Assembly (NCBI RefSeq): GCF_004799325.1
Contig: NZ_SSMD01000001.1
Location: forward strand, 558,001-622,000
Direction: 5' to 3'
From: Thalassobius vesicularis
GTDB taxonomy: Bacteria > Pseudomonadota > Alphaproteobacteria > Rhodobacterales > Rhodobacteraceae
DNA length: 64,000 nucleotides
Every line of letters begins with the position of its first letter. Within the stretch, counting starts at the first letter, position 1. The notes beneath the pieces were generated by a model that saw only the letters and a program-made list of their open reading frames with translations, did no database searches and was not told the DNA's origin. Below, in pieces: positions 41,554 to 49,498 of the stretch. The translations under genes were made by a program, and so were the position numbers.

Positions 41554-42894
41554 TCAGGCCACCGATTCCACGGCGTCGCAGATCTTGGTGATGATCGTGT
41601 CGAGCAGCGCCTCGTCCTCGGCCTCGCCCATGACGCGGATCAGGGGTTCGGTGCCGGATTTGCGGATCAGCAGGCGGCCGGATTTGCCAAGCGTCTTTTC
41701 CCCGTCCGCAATCGCGGCCTGAACGCAGTCGGCCTCTAGCGGGGTTTTGCCCTTGGTGAAGCGGACATTGCGCAGGATTTGCGGGACCGGGTCGAAAACC
41801 TTGGTCAACGCGCTGGCGGGTTTGCCGGTTTCGACCATCGCGCGCAGGAATTGCAACGCAGCGATCAGGCCGTCGCCGGTGGTGGCGTAGTCGGTCATCA
41901 CGATGTGGCCGGACTGTTCGCCGCCCAGGTTGAAGCCGCCTTCGCGCATGCGTTCGACGACGTAGCGGTCACCGACGGCGGTGCGCTCCAGCCCGATGTT
42001 CTGGTCATTCAGGAACCGCTCTAGCCCCAGGTTCGACATCACCGTGGCGACCAGAGAGCCACCCTGCAGCAGCCCCTCGCGCGCCCACATCGAGGCGATC
42101 AGGCCCATGATCTGGTCCCCGTCCGCGACCTTGCCGGTTTCGTCCAGAATGATCACGCGGTCAGCGTCACCATCCAGACAGATGCCCAGATTGGCGCGGG
42201 TCTCGCGCACCTTGCGGGCGGCGGCCTCGGGCGAGGTAGAGCCGCATTCCTGGTTGATGTTGTGGCCATTGGGCGTGACGCCGATCGAGATCACCTCGGC
42301 CCCAAGTTCCCACAGCACGTTGGGCGCGGCCTTGTAGGCAGCCCCGTTGGCGCAATCCAGCACGACGCGCAGCCCGTCCAGACGCAGCCCGCGCGGGAAG
42401 GTCGTCTTGGCGTATTCGACATAGCGGCCCAGAACATCGTCGATCCGCTTGGCGCGGCCGATGTTTTCCGGCGCGGCAAGGGCGACGCCTTCGTTCAGCA
42501 GGCGCTCGATCTCGATCTCGGCGTCGTCGGACAGTTTGAAACCGTCGGGGCCAAAGAACTTGATCCCGTTGTCATAGGCCGGGTTGTGACTGGCCGAGAT
42601 CATCACGCCCACATCCGCCCGCATCGAGCGCGTCAGGTAGCCAATCGCCGGCGTCGGCATCGGCCCCAGCAGGTACACGTTCATCCCCGTCGAGGTGAAC
42701 CCAGCCGTCAGCGCGTTTTCCAGCATGTAGCCCGACAGGCGCGTGTCCTTGCCGATCACGACGCGGTGGTCCTGCTGGTCGCGGCGGAAATAGCGGCCCG
42801 CAGCGGCGCCCAGTTTCATCGCCAGCTCGGCGGTCATCGGGTGGGTGTTGGTCAGGCCGCGCACGCCATCGGTGCCGAACAGGGAACGGGACAT
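41554..42894 (-). CDS. glmM: phosphoglucosamine mutase
   Basis: 446 residues. It converts glucosamine-6-phosphate to glucosamine-1-phosphate for cell-wall precursors. [11 protein letters not shown] at the start, catalytic phosphoserine loop [19 protein letters not shown], metal loop [14 protein letters not shown], sugar-binding loop GGEQSGHIV and phosphate-binding [12 protein letters not shown] are all intact. Confidence 0.96.
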   Translation of the reverse strand: MSRSLFGTDGVRGLTNTHPMTAELAMKLGAAAGRYFRRDQQDHRVVIGKDTRLSGYMLENALTAGFTSTGMNVYLLGPMPTPAIGYLTRSMRADVGVMISASHNPAYDNGIKFFGPDGFKLSDDAEIEIERLLNEGVALAAPENIGRAKRIDDVLGRYVEYAKTTFPRGLRLDGLRVVLDCANGAAYKAAPNVLWELGAEVISIGVTPNGHNINQECGSTSPEAAARKVRETRANLGICLDGDADRVIILDETGKVADGDQIMGLIASMWAREGLLQGGSLVATVMSNLGLERFLNDQNIGLERTAVGDRYVVERMREGGFNLGGEQSGHIVMTDYATTGDGLIAALQFLRAMVETGKPASALTKVFDPVPQILRNVRFTKGKTPLEADCVQAAIADGEKTLGKSGRLLIRKSGTEPLIRVMGEAEDEALLDTIITKICDAVESVA

Positions 42895-43054
42895 AGGGAA
42901 AACCGCCTGTGAAAGAGTATCGCCCTACTGTCTAAACCGGGTGTGCGCGCGTGTCCAGAACGGCCGGGGCGATCAAAAACCCGGCAGAATCCGGCGCTGA
43001 TGCTGTCCAGCGAAAAACCGCGCGCAAGGCTTGCCCGACTCGGGCCGCGTCACG

Positions 43055-43799
43055 ACGCTGTACCGGTTGGTGCGCGACCTGACGCGTGCGCACAAGGCGC
43101 TGATCCCGATGGGGGCCGAGGGGGGCCGCCTATGCGGTCGCTTGCCTGGCGCTGGGGCTGAACCATGCCCGGCTGATCGCCTATCGCGGCCCTGAGATCC
43201 TGCAGTCCGGTCTGGTCGCCGTGGCTGTGGCGGTTGCGGCGATGACCCTGCCCGCGATGGCTGGACATCCCCTGCCCGCCCGGTTCGGCGCCTTGTTCGG
43301 GCTGTCCTGCCTGGCGCTGACGATCCTGGCACGACTGGTGCTGCGGCAGTCGGTGATCCACCTGTACGAGATGGGCACCGCCCGCAAACGCGTGCTGGGA
43401 TCGTCCGGGTCGGTGGTACCGATGTTCCGCGAACAGATCGGGCGCGGCGGGCCGGTGACGGTAACCCACCCCGAGGTGTCGCGCTATTTCATGACGATTT
43501 CCGAGGCGGTGCGACTGGTGCTGCTGGCGGGTTCTTTCGCAGCCGAGGGCGACATCGAGATCGTCTATACCGGCCTGCGCCCCGGCGAAAAGCTGGACGA
43601 GGACATGATGACGACACCGCATGGCAAGATCATGCGCTCGCCCGAACGCGGGCTGTCCGAGCTGGAAATGGCCGTCGCCTTGCGCGATCTTCGCGGTGCG
43701 ATTGCGGCGCGCAACACGGATGCCGCCCATGCCCTGCTAGATCGCCGGGTCGAGGGCCGCGCGCTGATCGGCCCGCAACGTGCGGTACCGGCTGAATAA
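43055..43799 (+). pseudogene. decayed nucleoside-diphosphate-sugar epimerase/dehydratase (WbpM/CapD family)
   Basis: The segment [16 protein letters not shown] (43058 on) belongs to the N-terminus of these membrane-anchored enzymes, but the frame shifts between about 43110 and 43128, after which the hydrophobic region continues as [20 protein letters not shown]. The NAD-binding SDR core that should follow is missing: the sequence jumps from ILARLVLRQ to the C-terminal part ([36 protein letters not shown]). A second deletion joins EGDI directly to [13 protein letters not shown], losing the usual VLDMG strand. So there is at least one frameshift and two deletions. The intact gene would act in capsule or O-antigen synthesis. 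Confidence 0.75.
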
Positions 43800-43864
43800 T
43801 CAGTTGGGCCTGTCGCCCCGGAGGATTGCCTGTTAGAATTTGCGAAAGCAAAGACGATCAGGCT

Positions 43865-44230
43865 ATGACCGACACCCCCAAGGGCAGCAAAACATACTCT
43901 CGCCGCGACGCATTGCGCGCCGTTGGCAAGTATTCCGTTGCGCTGAGCGGGGCCTCGGTCGTCGCCCTGTCCGCCGAGGAAGCCGCAGCCCAGGCCGCAT
44001 GCAGCCGCCAGAACCCACCTTGGTGGTGCGCCACAGGGGGCAATCCGGGCAATGGCGGCGGCGGCTCGACCGGGTCAACCAGCACCGGAACTGGCACTGG
44101 AAATGGCAATGGTGGCGGGAACGGGAACGGGAACGGCCGGGGCAACGGAAATGGCAACGCCTTTGGCCTTGGCCAAGATCCGAACAACAATCCGAAATAC
44201 GACTTCAAGTCGTTCGAGACCAACGACTGA
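43865..44230 (+). CDS. small Tat-leader peptide 1 (Cys-loop, Gly/Asn-rich tail)
   Basis: 121 residues; first of four related genes. The leader has YSRRDAL at 12-17 with twin arginines 13-14, VGKY at 20-23, a short hydrophobic stretch and AAAQA ending near 44. The loop C-SRQNPPWW-C spans Cys46 to Cys55. The remaining tail is low-complexity Gly/Asn/Thr with in-frame GGGAAC-type DNA repeats, ending in an acidic, aromatic KYDFKSFETND. Export by Tat and cleavage after AQA are inferred from the leader. No enzyme activity is expected. The downstream PqqD-kinase and nucleotidyltransferase genes suggest modification. Start ATG 43865; the ribosome site is weak. Confidence 0.65.
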   Translation: MTDTPKGSKTYSRRDALRAVGKYSVALSGASVVALSAEEAAAQAACSRQNPPWWCATGGNPGNGGGGSTGSTSTGTGTGNGNGGGNGNGNGRGNGNGNAFGLGQDPNNNPKYDFKSFETND

Positions 44231-44275
44231 CCCCCTGAACCTGCGTAGTTTCCCGCGACAAACCCTTGGGTTCAT

Positions 44276-44296
44276 GCTATCGATTTGAAAAAATCG
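44276..44296 (+). other. short hairpin between peptide genes 1 and 2
   Basis: TCGATTT and AAATCGA can pair around a four-base A-rich loop, just before the ribosome site (GAGG) of peptide gene 2. It could modulate expression; weak evidence. Confidence 0.3.
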
Positions 44297-44311
44297 ACCA
44301 CGAGGCAGGTC

Positions 44312-44500
44312 ATGAGCGAGCAAGAGTCCGGGCGCGAACAGTATTCGCGCCGCGACGTATTGGCATCCGTCGGAAAATACATGGGCGCAGCCACCGGGGC
44401 TGCGGTTGTCGCCATGACAGCGCAAGAGGCACTGGCCAGCAACGCCTCTAGCAACCCGTGTGAAAACAAGAACCCCCCACCCCGATGTTTCGGAAGGTAA
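44312..44500 (+). CDS. small Tat-leader peptide 2 (Cys-loop)
   Basis: 62 residues. YSRRDVL (twin arginines 13-14), VGKY at 20-23, GAAVVAM and QEALAS reproduce the leader of peptide 1. The loop C-ENKNPPPR-C is Cys50 to Cys59, followed by only FGR. It is the shortest member, lacking a tail. Ribosome site CGAGG, 6-9 nt before the ATG. Confidence 0.62.
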   Translation: MSEQESGREQYSRRDVLASVGKYMGAATGAAVVAMTAQEALASNASSNPCENKNPPPRCFGR

Positions 44501-44566
44501 ACCTGGTACTTTCCGGGTTCTTGCACGGGCATAATTGTGCTACTTTGCACCAAAAAAGAGCAGAGT

Positions 44567-44788
44567 ATGACACAGGCATCCCAATCAGACAGCGCGTTCA
44601 CGCGTCGCGAAGCCCTGCGTGCCGTGGGGAAATATTCACTTGCTGCGTCCGGCGCGGCCCTTGTTGCGCTTAGCGCCGAGGAAGCCGCCGCACAGGCCGC
44701 ATGCAGCACTCCGAACCCGCCGCACTGGTGCTTTGGCGGCGGTGGCGGAGGCGGCGGAGGTGGTGGCCGCGGTGGCGGTCGCGGCTAA
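44567..44788 (+). CDS. small Tat-leader peptide 3 (Cys-loop, poly-Gly tail)
   Basis: 73 residues. FTRREAL (twin arginines 13-14), VGKY at 20-23, and an Ala-rich end identical to that of peptide 1 (ALSAEEAAAQAAC). The loop C-STPNPPHW-C is Cys46 to Cys55, then Phe, eleven Gly and RGGGRG. The Gly codons are a GGN repeat that could vary in length. If cut after AQA the product would be about 29 residues. Confidence 0.65.
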   Translation: MTQASQSDSAFTRREALRAVGKYSLAASGAALVALSAEEAAAQAACSTPNPPHWCFGGGGGGGGGGGRGGGRG

Positions 44789-44824
44789 GCCACCCTTCGT
44801 AACGGTGAATTTTGAAAGTACCCA

Positions 44825-45121
44825 ATGTTTGAAAATCCAGACCCCCCCGAGGGACAACGTTACCTGACCCGGCGCGAGGTTCTGAAATCCGTGGGCAAGT
44901 ATTCGTCCTTGGCCGCCGGGGCAACCGTTGTCGCGATTTCCGCCACCGAGGCACTGGCCCAAGCCGCCGCCAGCAACTGGAAATGCCGGGATCACTATCC
45001 CTGGTGGCTGTGCTGGTTCCTGGGCTATCAAGACACCAGACAAGCGCCCGAATATGGCGGCTGGCAGGATTTCCCCGAGAACCGGAACCTGCCGGATCAC
45101 TGGGAAAAGACCTATGACTAG
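44825..45121 (+). CDS. small Tat-leader peptide 4 (Cys-loop, Trp-rich tail)
   Basis: 98 residues. LTRREVL (twin arginines 16-17), VGKY at 23-26, GATVVAI and TEALAQA match the other leaders. The loop C-RDHYPWWL-C is Cys54 to Cys63, keeping the eight-residue spacing but with Tyr-Pro-Trp for Asn-Pro-Pro. The tail is non-repetitive and aromatic (WFLGYQDTRQAPEYGGW and NLPDHWEKTYD). It is the most divergent member and ends 9 bp before the PqqD-kinase gene, so the two are probably co-transcribed. Confidence 0.62.
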   Translation: MFENPDPPEGQRYLTRREVLKSVGKYSSLAAGATVVAISATEALAQAAASNWKCRDHYPWWLCWFLGYQDTRQAPEYGGWQDFPENRNLPDHWEKTYD

Positions 45122-45130
45122 CGCAAACCC

Positions 45131-46240
45131 ATGCCATTGATACACGCTCACCCGTTGGGGGAGGCGGTTGCCCTGCATGCCCCGACCTCGGGCGCGATCG
45201 TGCTAAGCAATGAGTTTGGGCGCGAGATCGCCAAGGGCGTCAATGACGGGCTGACGGCGGCTCAGATCGCTGCAGAGCTGGCCGATCCGTCCGAGCGGGC
45301 CGAGGCCGAGGCGGCCATCCATCAGGTTCTGCAAGCGTGGGACGACGCCGGCCTGCTGCATCGCACGCCTCTGCCGTTTCCCGATCCCGTCGATCACCGC
45401 CCGGTGCCGCATTGGCGCGATCTGGGCGGTCTGGCGGGGACGGCGGCGCTGCACCTGCCCGACGGAATCCTGGCCGAGCAAATCGACACCGTGATGGGCC
45501 ACATGCCCGCCCAGCCGGGCCGGCCCGTACGACGGCTGGAGGCCGTGGCTGATCGCGACGGCTATGGCATCTTTCGGGACGGTGATGCGATCACCGGCCG
45601 GATCGATCTGGACGCCGCACGCTTTGTGCTGATGCGCGAGGTCGCTGAAATCACTTGTGGCGCTGCGGATGTCTCTGCCGTTTTCCATGCGGGGTGTGTC
45701 GCGCGAAACGGTCGGGCTCTGATCCTGTGCGGCGACAGTGGCAACGGCAAATCCACGCTGACCTTTGGGCTGGTGAACGCCGGTTGCGCCTATCTGGGCG
45801 ACGACCATGTGCCGCTGCATCGGGACGGGCGCCGCGTGATGGCCTTTGCAACCGCCGCGGGGGTCAAGGCCGGGGCCTGGGATCTGCCCGAAATCAAAAG
45901 CCTGCAAGCGCGCTATGGCCTGACCGCCCAAAGCCCGCGGGTTGGCGTGCGCTACCTGCCGCTGCACTTGGCCGATGGCCCGGACACGGGTGCGGATTTC
46001 CCGGTTTCCGCGCTGGTTTTTCCGGAATTTCGACCCGGTCAGCCATTCTCACTCACACGAATTGCGCCGGAACAGGCTCTGATTCAGGCCCTGAAGGCGG
46101 GCAGTCGCCTGTCAGCCTCGCACCGAAGCAACCTTGCGCCTTTGGCGGATTTCCTGAACCATGTGCCCGCCTATCAATTGCGGTATGGCGCGTCGGATCA
46201 ATCGGTGACTGCATGTCTGGACCTGCTGAACCAGTGCTAG
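45131..46240 (+). CDS. PqqD/RRE-like domain fused to an HPr-kinase-like domain (HprK-related kinase A type)
   Basis: 369 residues. Residues 8-80 (FGREIAKGVNDGLTAAQIAAEL and VLQAWDDAGLL) resemble PqqD, the fold that binds RiPP leader peptides. The central part resembles HPr serine kinase: FHAGCVARNGRALILCGDSG with Walker A GDSGNGKS at residues 201-208, then CAYLGDDHVPLHRDG. Kinases of this kind occur in some lasso-peptide clusters, where they phosphorylate the precursor. It lies directly after the four peptide genes and overlaps the nucleotidyltransferase gene by 28 bp. A role in recognising the shared leader and modifying the peptides is inferred. Confidence 0.75.
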   Translation: MPLIHAHPLGEAVALHAPTSGAIVLSNEFGREIAKGVNDGLTAAQIAAELADPSERAEAEAAIHQVLQAWDDAGLLHRTPLPFPDPVDHRPVPHWRDLGGLAGTAALHLPDGILAEQIDTVMGHMPAQPGRPVRRLEAVADRDGYGIFRDGDAITGRIDLDAARFVLMREVAEITCGAADVSAVFHAGCVARNGRALILCGDSGNGKSTLTFGLVNAGCAYLGDDHVPLHRDGRRVMAFATAAGVKAGAWDLPEIKSLQARYGLTAQSPRVGVRYLPLHLADGPDTGADFPVSALVFPEFRPGQPFSLTRIAPEQALIQALKAGSRLSASHRSNLAPLADFLNHVPAYQLRYGASDQSVTACLDLLNQC

Positions 46241-47301
46241 GGCTGTGCCCCTCGGCGCCGCATCGGGCGGTGCTGGGGCTGATGGCCGTCGCGCTGGGGC
46301 GGCCCTGTCCTGCGTCGTTGCCGAGCGACTTGAACGCCAGCGCGCCCGAGCAGATCGCCGCCATCGCCAATCAGGGCCACGCGCAAACGATCCTGCACAG
46401 TGCGTTCGTGCGCCTGCCCGAGCTGGGCAACGCCCTGCCCCGCGATCTGCTGATCTACTTTGCCGAGATGCAGCGCGCCAATGCGGACCGCAATCAGCAA
46501 GCGGTGGCCCAGATGCGGGAAATCGCCGGGATTCTGACCGCGCACCAGATCCCCATCATGGCACTGAAAGGCGCAGCGGATGTGCTGGACCCGCTGCACG
46601 ACATCCCCGCGCATCGCTATATCAGCGACCTGGACCTGCTGGTGCCCGCAGATCGCGCAGCCGAAGCGGCGCGGCTGTTGCGGGCCGAATGGGGTCTGCC
46701 GGACGAGGATCAAGACGCCGGGCCGCATCACCACCTGCCGCAAATCATCAGCCCCGCGCATCTGTTCACGGTCGAGCTGCACGTCCGCCCCGGCTCGGAT
46801 GCCGTATCAGGGGTGCTGCTGCCGGACCAGATGTTCGCGCGGGCAGAACGTGTCGAGGGGATGCTGATCCCCTGCCCCGAAGATCGCCTTTTGCACCACG
46901 TCCTGCACGGGATGGAGCTGCGGCACGAGACCGCGACGCTGAACCTGCGACTGTTGGCGGATCATGTGCAGTATCGTCTGCGGATGCCGCAAGAGACCCG
47001 AAATCAGGCCCTAACCCGGCTGGATGCGACGGGCCACGGCGACTGGCTGCGCGATCTGGATCGGTTGGCCGATGCGATGCTGGGACTGAAACCAAGCGGT
47101 TGGGCGGCGCAGGCGTTGATCCGGTTTGGCGACCCGCAGGCGGCGATGCGGCGTGATACGCTGTTTTGGGCGCGGCATTATCTACGGCGGCTGGGAACCA
47201 GCGCCACGTATCGACGGCATATCATGCGCAAGGTGTTTTCGCCCGCCGCCTGGGCCGAGTTCTTCCACTTTCACCGCGAACGGCGCGGGCGGTTCAAATG
47301 A
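46213..47301 (+). CDS. nucleotidyltransferase family protein (NTP_transf_5 type)
   Basis: 362 residues. IMALKGAADVLDPL and RYISDLDLLVP (catalytic D139-x-D141) are hallmarks of the family often found beside PqqD/HprK-like genes; FTVELHVRPG carries the third acidic residue. The C-terminal half is helical. It may transfer a nucleotide to a peptide or protein; the substrate is not known. The start at 46213 overlaps the kinase gene, suggesting coupled synthesis. Last gene of the peptide cluster, followed by a strong hairpin. Confidence 0.75.
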   Translation: MSGPAEPVLGLCPSAPHRAVLGLMAVALGRPCPASLPSDLNASAPEQIAAIANQGHAQTILHSAFVRLPELGNALPRDLLIYFAEMQRANADRNQQAVAQMREIAGILTAHQIPIMALKGAADVLDPLHDIPAHRYISDLDLLVPADRAAEAARLLRAEWGLPDEDQDAGPHHHLPQIISPAHLFTVELHVRPGSDAVSGVLLPDQMFARAERVEGMLIPCPEDRLLHHVLHGMELRHETATLNLRLLADHVQYRLRMPQETRNQALTRLDATGHGDWLRDLDRLADAMLGLKPSGWAAQALIRFGDPQAAMRRDTLFWARHYLRRLGTSATYRRHIMRKVFSPAAWAEFFHFHRERRGRFK

Positions 47302-47306
47302 TGTAC

Positions 47307-47336
47307 GGAGGGGCCATGGCGTTGGATGGCCCCTCC
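47307..47336 (+). terminator. strong hairpin ending the peptide cluster
   Basis: A perfect 11-bp stem, GGAGGGGCCAT with ATGGCCCCTCC around an 8-nt loop, lies 6 bp after the nucleotidyltransferase stop. There is no clear T-run, so termination may be partial or Rho-assisted. The following 47337-47470 holds no recognisable gene. Confidence 0.55.
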
Positions 47337-47469
47337 GCTCCCCACGTGCTCCCTACTCACCACACGTGTAACTGGATTGGGTCCGGCCATCCTGACTCGG
47401 CTTTCCTTGACCATAGCGCATATCCGCCAACCAAGGAACGACCGAGTGTTTAGAATACGCCTCAAATGC

Positions 47470-47491
47470 AAAACGCCCGCCAAGGCGGGCG
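47470..47491 (-). terminator. Rho-independent terminator of the DUF2853 gene
   Basis: On the minus strand, GGCGGGCG-type 8-bp stem (47474-47491, CGCCCGCC with GGCGGGCG, loop of two bases) is followed by TTTTGC. It lies 22 bp after the DUF2853 stop. Confidence 0.8.
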
Positions 47492-47513
47492 CTGCGAAAA
47501 CTTGTGGGCAGGA

Positions 47514-47855
47514 TCAGCCGTAGACGGATTCTTTGCCGAAATGCTTGGTCAGCATGTAGTAGACCACGGCGCGGTACTTGTTGCGCTCGGAACGGCCATA
47601 GGTCTCGATCACCGAGTTGATGGCGTCCATCAGCGCGGGGCCGTCGGCCAGGCCCAGCTTCTTGATCAAGAAGTTGTTTTTGACGGTCTCCAGCTCGCCT
47701 TCCTGCGTGGCAGCGACGGTCGAGGCATCATCATTGTAGATCGCGGGGCCGCAACCGATAGTGACCTTGGTCAGCAGGTCCATATCGGGCTCCATCCCGC
47801 ATTTGTTTTTCAGATCTGCCGCATATTTGGCGATCAGGTCATCGCGTTTACCCAT
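47514..47855 (-). CDS. DUF2853 family protein
   Basis: 113 residues, all helical. KRDDLIAKYAADLKNKCGMEPDMDLLTKVTIGCGPAIYNDDASTVA in consecutive pieces and RNKYRAVVYYMLTKHF match DUF2853. Function unknown. Start at 47855 preceded by GGGAG 7 nt upstream; an ATG two codons earlier abuts it. Confidence 0.85.
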   Translation of the reverse strand: MGKRDDLIAKYAADLKNKCGMEPDMDLLTKVTIGCGPAIYNDDASTVAATQEGELETVKNNFLIKKLGLADGPALMDAINSVIETYGRSERNKYRAVVYYMLTKHFGKESVYG

Positions 47856-47957
47856 GAGCATACTCCCATTCCGACGGCATTGTGTGCCATTGCTCGTTAA
47901 CAAACTCCGGCGCGGAGTTGCGCCAAAGCCTATCGCGTAATGCCACTGGAACAAGAA

Positions 47958-48033
47958 TTTTCTCCGGCCACGCCTCAAATCTGAGGCGCGTCGGAGGAAA
48001 ATTCCCCCCTTCCGTAACGGAAGGAGGGAATTT
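47958..48033 (-). terminator. double hairpin terminator after ahcY
   Basis: Two adjacent inverted repeats: AAATTCCCCCCTTCCG with CGGAAGGAGGGAATTT (47999-48033, one mismatch) and, further on, TTTTCTCCG...GCCTCA with TGAGGC...CGGAGGAAAA (47958-48001). Both are in the 179-bp gap after ahcY on the minus strand. The first ends in TTT and could act alone. Confidence 0.65.
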
Positions 48034-48034
48034 C

Positions 48035-49420
48035 TTAGTACCGGTAATGCTCGGGCTTGAAGGGGCCTTCGGGGGTGACACCGATATAGTCCGCCTGCTC
48101 GGTCGAGAGTTTGGACAGTTTCACACCGATCCGCTCCAGATGCAGGCGGGCGACTTTCTCGTCCAGATGCTTGGGCAGGATGTAGACCTTGTTCTCGTAC
48201 TGGTCGGCCTTGGTGAACAGCTCGATCTGGGCCAGAACCTGGTTGGTGAACGACGCCGACATCACAAACGACGGGTGGCCGGTGGCATTGCCCAGGTTCA
48301 GCAGGCGGCCTTCGGACAGCAGGATGATGCGCGAGCCCGAGGGCATCTCGATCATGTCCACCTGGTCCTTGATGTTGGTCCACTTGTGGTTCTTCAGCGC
48401 CGCGACCTGAATTTCGTTGTCGAAGTGGCCGATGTTGCCGACGATCGCCATGTCCTTCATCTCGCGCATATGCTCGATGCGGATGACGTCCTTGTTGCCA
48501 GTGGTGGTGACAAAGATGTCGGCGGTGCGCACGGCGTCTTCGAGCAGGACAACTTCGTAGCCGTCCATTGCCGCTTGCAGGGCGCAGATCGGGTCGATCT
48601 CGGTGACTTTCACGCGGGCACCGGCGCCACGCAGCGACGCGGCCGAGCCTTTGCCCACATCGCCATAACCGCAGACCACGGCGACCTTACCGGCCATCAT
48701 GGTGTCGGTGGCGCGACGGATACCATCGACCAGCGATTCCTTGCAGCCATACTTGTTGTCGAACTTCGACTTGGTGACCGAGTCATTGACGTTGATCGCC
48801 GGGAAGGGCAGGCGGCCCGATTTCTGCAGCTCGTACAGGCGGTGAACGCCGGTGGTGGTTTCCTCGGACACGCCGATGATCGCATCGCGGGTCTTGGTGA
48901 ACCAGCCGGGCGACGCTTTCATGCGCTTCATGATCTGCGCCTTGATGACGGTCTCTTCCTCAGAGGCGGGAACCGGGATGATGTCCTCTCCGGCTTCGGC
49001 GCGTGCGCCCAACAGGACATACAGCGTGGCGTCGCCGCCATCGTCCAGGATCATGTTTGCGCCCTCGGGGAACATGAAGGAGCGGTCCAGATAATCCCAG
49101 TGCTCCTCCAGCGTCTGGCCCTTGATCGCAAAGACCGGGGTGCCGCCCGCGGCAATCGCGGCGGCTGCGTGGTCTTGCGTCGAGAAGATGTTGCACGACG
49201 CCCAGCGCACGTCGGCACCCAGCGCAACCAGGGTTTCAATCAGAACGGCCGTCTGAATGGTCATGTGCAAAGACCCGACGATGCGCGCACCTTTCAGCGG
49301 CTTGCTGTCCCCGAATTCAGCGCGGCAGGCCATCAGGCCCGGCATCTCGGTTTCGGCGATGTCCAGTTCCTTGCGGCCATACTCGGCCAGGGCGATGTCT
49401 TTGACGATATAATCGGTCAC
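48035..49420 (-). CDS. ahcY: adenosylhomocysteinase
   Basis: 461 residues with a GTG start and AGGAG 8 nt upstream. NAD-dependent hydrolysis of S-adenosylhomocysteine to adenosine and homocysteine, removing the product of methyltransferases. [38 protein letters not shown] in pieces, [22 protein letters not shown] (NAD site) and [11 protein letters not shown] are canonical. The C-terminal KPEHYRY is complete. Confidence 0.97.
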   Translation of the reverse strand: MTDYIVKDIALAEYGRKELDIAETEMPGLMACRAEFGDSKPLKGARIVGSLHMTIQTAVLIETLVALGADVRWASCNIFSTQDHAAAAIAAGGTPVFAIKGQTLEEHWDYLDRSFMFPEGANMILDDGGDATLYVLLGARAEAGEDIIPVPASEEETVIKAQIMKRMKASPGWFTKTRDAIIGVSEETTTGVHRLYELQKSGRLPFPAINVNDSVTKSKFDNKYGCKESLVDGIRRATDTMMAGKVAVVCGYGDVGKGSAASLRGAGARVKVTEIDPICALQAAMDGYEVVLLEDAVRTADIFVTTTGNKDVIRIEHMREMKDMAIVGNIGHFDNEIQVAALKNHKWTNIKDQVDMIEMPSGSRIILLSEGRLLNLGNATGHPSFVMSASFTNQVLAQIELFTKADQYENKVYILPKHLDEKVARLHLERIGVKLSKLSTEQADYIGVTPEGPFKPEHYRY

Positions 49421-49498
49421 GGGTCTTGCTCCTGCGTTGTTGAGGGGCGTCTAGCACTCTTGCAGTGATGTAACAATGACAAGCGCCGGGTCAAATCC

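Noticed and set aside
44095-44165. Short tandem repeats as a CRISPR array or minisatellite.
   Set aside because: They are in-frame 6-bp repeats encoding the Gly/Asn tail of peptide 1, with no spacers.
43865-47301. Classical lasso-peptide or lanthipeptide cluster.
   Set aside because: No B1/B2 protease, asparagine-synthetase-like cyclase, LanB/LanM or dedicated ABC exporter is present; only the PqqD-kinase and nucleotidyltransferase resemble such clusters.
49421-49498. Possible SAH riboswitch upstream of ahcY.
   Set aside because: The leader is only about 78 bp before the next gene and no paired core of a SAH aptamer could be drawn.
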